64,000 nucleotides of DNA from Sarcodiotheca gaudichaudii (Eukaryota > Rhodophyta > Florideophyceae > Gigartinales > Solieriaceae). Positions within the stretch are counted from its first letter, which is position 1, and every line of letters begins with the position of its first letter. Location: NCBI GenBank assembly GCA_032355985.1, contig JAUKVZ010000004.1, positions 124,001 to 188,000 on the forward strand, given 5' to 3'. Both the position numbers and the translations under genes were made by a program. Below are positions 61,753 through 64,000 of the stretch, piece after piece. The notes beneath the pieces are model-generated. The model saw only the letters and a program-made list of their open reading frames with translations. It searched no databases and was not told where the DNA came from.

Positions 61753-63048
61753 ATGATCACGATCAAGACGTACATCGCGGCGATCGGCTTCACGTGCGTC
61801 GCCGCCGGCGCGCACGCTGAAGTCACATTTCAGTACATCGCCGATGGCTACATCGGACTCGGTGTCTCCAATGGCGGCGCCGCTGTCTCCGGAAACTCCG
61901 TGTTCGATGCCCTGTACGAGACGTTTCGCTGGACGGAAGCGACCGGCGTCGAGCGCCTCGGGCGTTCCACCGTCGCCGTGCTCGGATCAGGCGCCGGCGG
62001 ACCCGAAATCTCAGACGATGGCAAGCGCATCAGCGCCACCATCATGGATGCGACCAACACATTCTCCGTTCCCGGCGTCTGGGAGAACGGCGTCTGGAGC
62101 GAGTGCCTTCCCACGGCGATCGATGGCGGTTTGCTCGATGATTCCTACGGCTCCGCCTGGGGCATCTCCGGTGATGGCGAGCAGGTCGTCGGTCTCTACT
62201 GGCGACCCGGCCAGAAGATCGGCGCAACAGCGCACGCCATGACCAGCGATCCGACCACCGGCATCACAAGCCTCAGCGAACCCGCAGGCCGCAACAGCCG
62301 CGCCAATGGCGCAAGCTACGACGGCGCCGTCATCGCAGGCTGGGAGGCCGAGCCCTTCGGCAACTGGACGCCCGCCGTCTGGGTGAACGGCGCACGAACG
62401 ATCCTCGAGTCCGGCAACAATGACTCCGGATTCTGGATCCAGGCGTACGCCGTCAGTGGCGATGGCGCCACAGTGGTCGGCGACTATCGCAACCCCGCAA
62501 CCAACACAGCCGAAGCGACGCGCTGGATCTTCGATGGCGCCAACTGGAATCGCAGCCCGATCGGTCTGCTCCCGGGCACATCGCTGGGCATCGGACGCGC
62601 CTGGGCCAACGATGTCTCCGCGGATGGAAACTTCGTCGTCGGCACGAATCGATTCGTCGACAACGGACCATTCTCCATCACCACAGGATTCATCTGGACG
62701 CCCGAAACCGGCATGGTGGATGTCGTCGACTGGCTCGCCGACAACGGCATCGACTTCAACGACGAAGTTGAAGAGATGATCAGCCTCGAAAGCGTCTCGG
62801 CAAACGCCGACGCCTTCATCGGCGTCACGCGCATCATCGGCACGTTCGACGGCTATCGCACCTTTCTCGTTCGCATGCTTGCAGATTGCCCGTGGGATCT
62901 CGATGGCGATGGCGCCGTCGGCTCCGGCGACCTGGCGCTGATCGTCGGCTTCTGGGGACAGGTGGATGTTCCCGGCGACTTTGGTGGCGACGCCGTCGGC
63001 TCCGATGACCTGGCTGCATTGATCGGCAACTGGGGGCCCTGCCCCTGA
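61753..63048 (+). CDS. H5: secreted HAF-repeat protein with GC-type dockerin
   Basis: 431 residues, the longest copy; ATG 61753 starts the signal peptide (I-A-A-I-G-F-T-C-V-A-A-G-A-H-A-E), while the start at 61666 was rejected as it would add a Pro/Ala/Arg leader. It carries the same repeats (G-I-S-G-D-G-E-Q-V-V-G, D-V-S-A-D-G-N-F-V-V-G) and the dockerin D-L-D-G-D-G-A-V-G-S-G-D-L-A, second half D-F-G-G-D-A-V-G-S-D-D-L-A, with one Asp lost. Followed by two hairpins. Function unknown. Confidence 0.86.
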   Translation: MITIKTYIAAIGFTCVAAGAHAEVTFQYIADGYIGLGVSNGGAAVSGNSVFDALYETFRWTEATGVERLGRSTVAVLGSGAGGPEISDDGKRISATIMDATNTFSVPGVWENGVWSECLPTAIDGGLLDDSYGSAWGISGDGEQVVGLYWRPGQKIGATAHAMTSDPTTGITSLSEPAGRNSRANGASYDGAVIAGWEAEPFGNWTPAVWVNGARTILESGNNDSGFWIQAYAVSGDGATVVGDYRNPATNTAEATRWIFDGANWNRSPIGLLPGTSLGIGRAWANDVSADGNFVVGTNRFVDNGPFSITTGFIWTPETGMVDVVDWLADNGIDFNDEVEEMISLESVSANADAFIGVTRIIGTFDGYRTFLVRMLADCPWDLDGDGAVGSGDLALIVGFWGQVDVPGDFGGDAVGSDDLAALIGNWGPCP

Positions 63049-63134
63049 TCAAGGGCGCCAAAGCGCCCGAAACGAATCACACCTGGAGAGAGATGCGGGG
63101 GGCGCCTCTTCTTCCTTGTAGGAAGAGTCCCGCG

Positions 63135-63160
63135 ACGTCGGAAACGACGCTCTCTCTTTT
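63135..63160 (+). terminator. possible terminator: CGTCG-GAAA-CGACG hairpin with T-rich tail
   Basis: Short stem with a stable GAAA loop followed by CTCTCTCTTTT. Located 87 bases after H5. Confidence 0.5.
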
Positions 63161-63260
63161 CAATTCAGCGCTTCGGCGCACCCGGGTCTGCAGCGCCATT
63201 CGGCGACCCCCAACGTCGAATGGCTCCTTCCCCTTTTCTGCAGACTCGGCCCCCTCAAGT

Positions 63261-63300
63261 CGGCGTCGCTCGCTTCGGTGAGCGACGCCGGCTTTCTTTC
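63261..63300 (+). terminator. rho-independent terminator for the H array
   Basis: Perfect 11-bp stem (CGGCGTCGCTC and its complement) with an 8-base loop, followed by GCTTTCTTTC. Lies 22 bases before the end of the convergent hydrolase gene. Confidence 0.8.
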
Positions 63301-63311
63301 ATCGCCGCCGC

Positions 63312-64000
63312 TCACTGCATCTGCGCCGCGCACACGTCGCGCATCCACGCGACGATCATCCGCACCACCCGCTCATCCATCGGCCCCACGCGCATGAAGG
63401 GCTCTGCCGGCTCCTCGACGCACATCTGATGCCCGATCCCCGGCAGGATGCGAATCTCCATCCGCCCCAGCAGGCCGCTCTTGGCGTGCGCGCCAAGCCA
63501 CGGCGCATTGACGCAATGCGCATCATCCTCGCCGTAGATCACAAGCGACGGCACGCGCAGCGCGCTGAGCCGCTGATGCGCCCACGGCCCGCCGCCCGGC
63601 GCTTCTTCGCCCGGCGGATCAGCAAGCCACGATCGCACACGATCGGCGCCCGCGATCTCCCAGTCGCGAAGCACGCCATCATCATCGAAGTCAATCTCAT
63701 CAAAGGGCGCCAGATCGCCCTGCCAGGCGTCGTACTCTTCGCGCACCACGCGCCCATCGCCATCGGCATCCAGCCCCGGCCGCGCATCAAGCGCCTCCGC
63801 ATTCCCTCTCATCGGCGAGCCGCCGAAGGGCGCCAGATACGCCCCGCCCATGCTGATGATCCCGGCCGCATGCGCATCGGCGATCAGCACACTGCGCGTC
63901 GCGCCCAGACTGTGCCCCAGCAGCACGACGCTGCGCTCCTCGCACGGATCGACTTCGAGAAACCGCTCGTACGCCGCTCGCGCCAGCTCGATCGATTCAT
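63312..64000 (-). CDS. alpha/beta hydrolase with EF-hand-like insert (5' end outside window)
   Basis: The gene runs off the right edge: the frame is open upstream of 63926 (…A-R-A-A-Y-E-R-F-L-E-V-D-P-C-E-E-R-S-V-V-L-L…). The nucleophile elbow G-H-S-L-G is near residue 35 of the visible part, V-I-Y-G-E-D-D-A-H holds the acid, and the catalytic His is probably G-I-G-H-Q-M. Between the elbow and the acid it carries D-A-D-G-D-G-R-V-V-R-E-E and D-F-D-D-D-G-V-L-R-D-W-E, two canonical EF-hand loops. A serine esterase or dipeptidase-like enzyme, possibly calcium-regulated. Confidence 0.8.
   Translation of the reverse strand, partial: ESIELARAAYERFLEVDPCEERSVVLLGHSLGATRSVLIADAHAAGIISMGGAYLAPFGGSPMRGNAEALDARPGLDADGDGRVVREEYDAWQGDLAPFDEIDFDDDGVLRDWEIAGADRVRSWLADPPGEEAPGGGPWAHQRLSALRVPSLVIYGEDDAHCVNAPWLGAHAKSGLLGRMEIRILPGIGHQMCVEEPAEPFMRVGPMDERVVRMIVAWMRDVCAAQMQ

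Overview
The window looks like a chromosome segment of a planctomycete, most likely class Phycisphaerae. The evidence is the very high GC content with strong C/G third-position bias, many exported proteins ending in a paired calcium-loop module that terminates in W-G-P-C-P (the 'GC-type dockerin' of Phycisphaerales annotations), PEP-CTERM-like tails ('VPAP', hydrophobic stretch, Arg cluster), squalene-cyclase-repeat and Gln-rich coiled-coil exported proteins, and NADH dehydrogenase genes that are scattered rather than in one operon. No rRNA, tRNA, CRISPR array, virus-like element or transposase gene was recognised.

Region by region: 1-7.7 kb is a co-directional envelope operon: the end of a membrane protein, a 1296-residue membrane-anchored coiled-coil protein, a Q-rich exported protein, a squalene-cyclase-repeat protein and an exported protein of unknown function, with stop/start overlaps. 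7.7-25.6 kb is mainly housekeeping: FKBP lipoprotein, tmk, metG, DUF2007/zinc-ribbon protein, kbl, PilZ, an exo/endonuclease/phosphatase-fold protein, thioredoxin, an M16-like protein without intact zinc motifs, LptF/G permease, SDR, lysS, an extended pyrE, nuoD and a lamin-tail protein. 25.6-28.0 kb is a minus-strand three-gene defence module of visibly lower GC (Abi_C-type protein, DNA methyltransferase, PD-(D/E)XK nuclease) lying between nuoD and nuoE. 28.1-38.3 kb holds nuoE, a rifampicin-phosphotransferase/PEP-synthase-like enzyme, small lipoproteins, two dockerin-bearing secreted proteins, a voltage-gated K+ channel and nuoF. 38.3-45.3 kb holds a SUMF1-fold protein, a 1.27-kb non-coding stretch with REP/MITE-like inverted repeats, an exported methyltransferase-like protein, and a TetR/SRPBCC operon with a near-perfect 32-bp operator on its promoter.

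The last 19 kb is the most unusual part. At 45.45-53.06 kb seven paralogous exported proteins (called P1-P7 here) stand head to tail. Five junctions show the same architecture: a 13-nt overlap, with AAGGAG six bases before the next ATG, inside the codons of the previous protein's Arg-rich sorting tail. A beta-helix dockerin protein sits between P2 and P3. At 56.37-63.05 kb follow five paralogous HAF-repeat proteins (H1-H5), four of exactly 424 residues, all ending in nearly identical dockerin modules. P copies are most conserved at the 5' end and H copies at the 3' end, which suggests separate duplication and homogenisation histories. Between the arrays lie a STAS protein antisense to the end of P7, and a large predicted HTH protein whose promoter carries a perfect palindrome. 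The window ends inside an alpha/beta hydrolase gene with a paired EF-hand-like insert.
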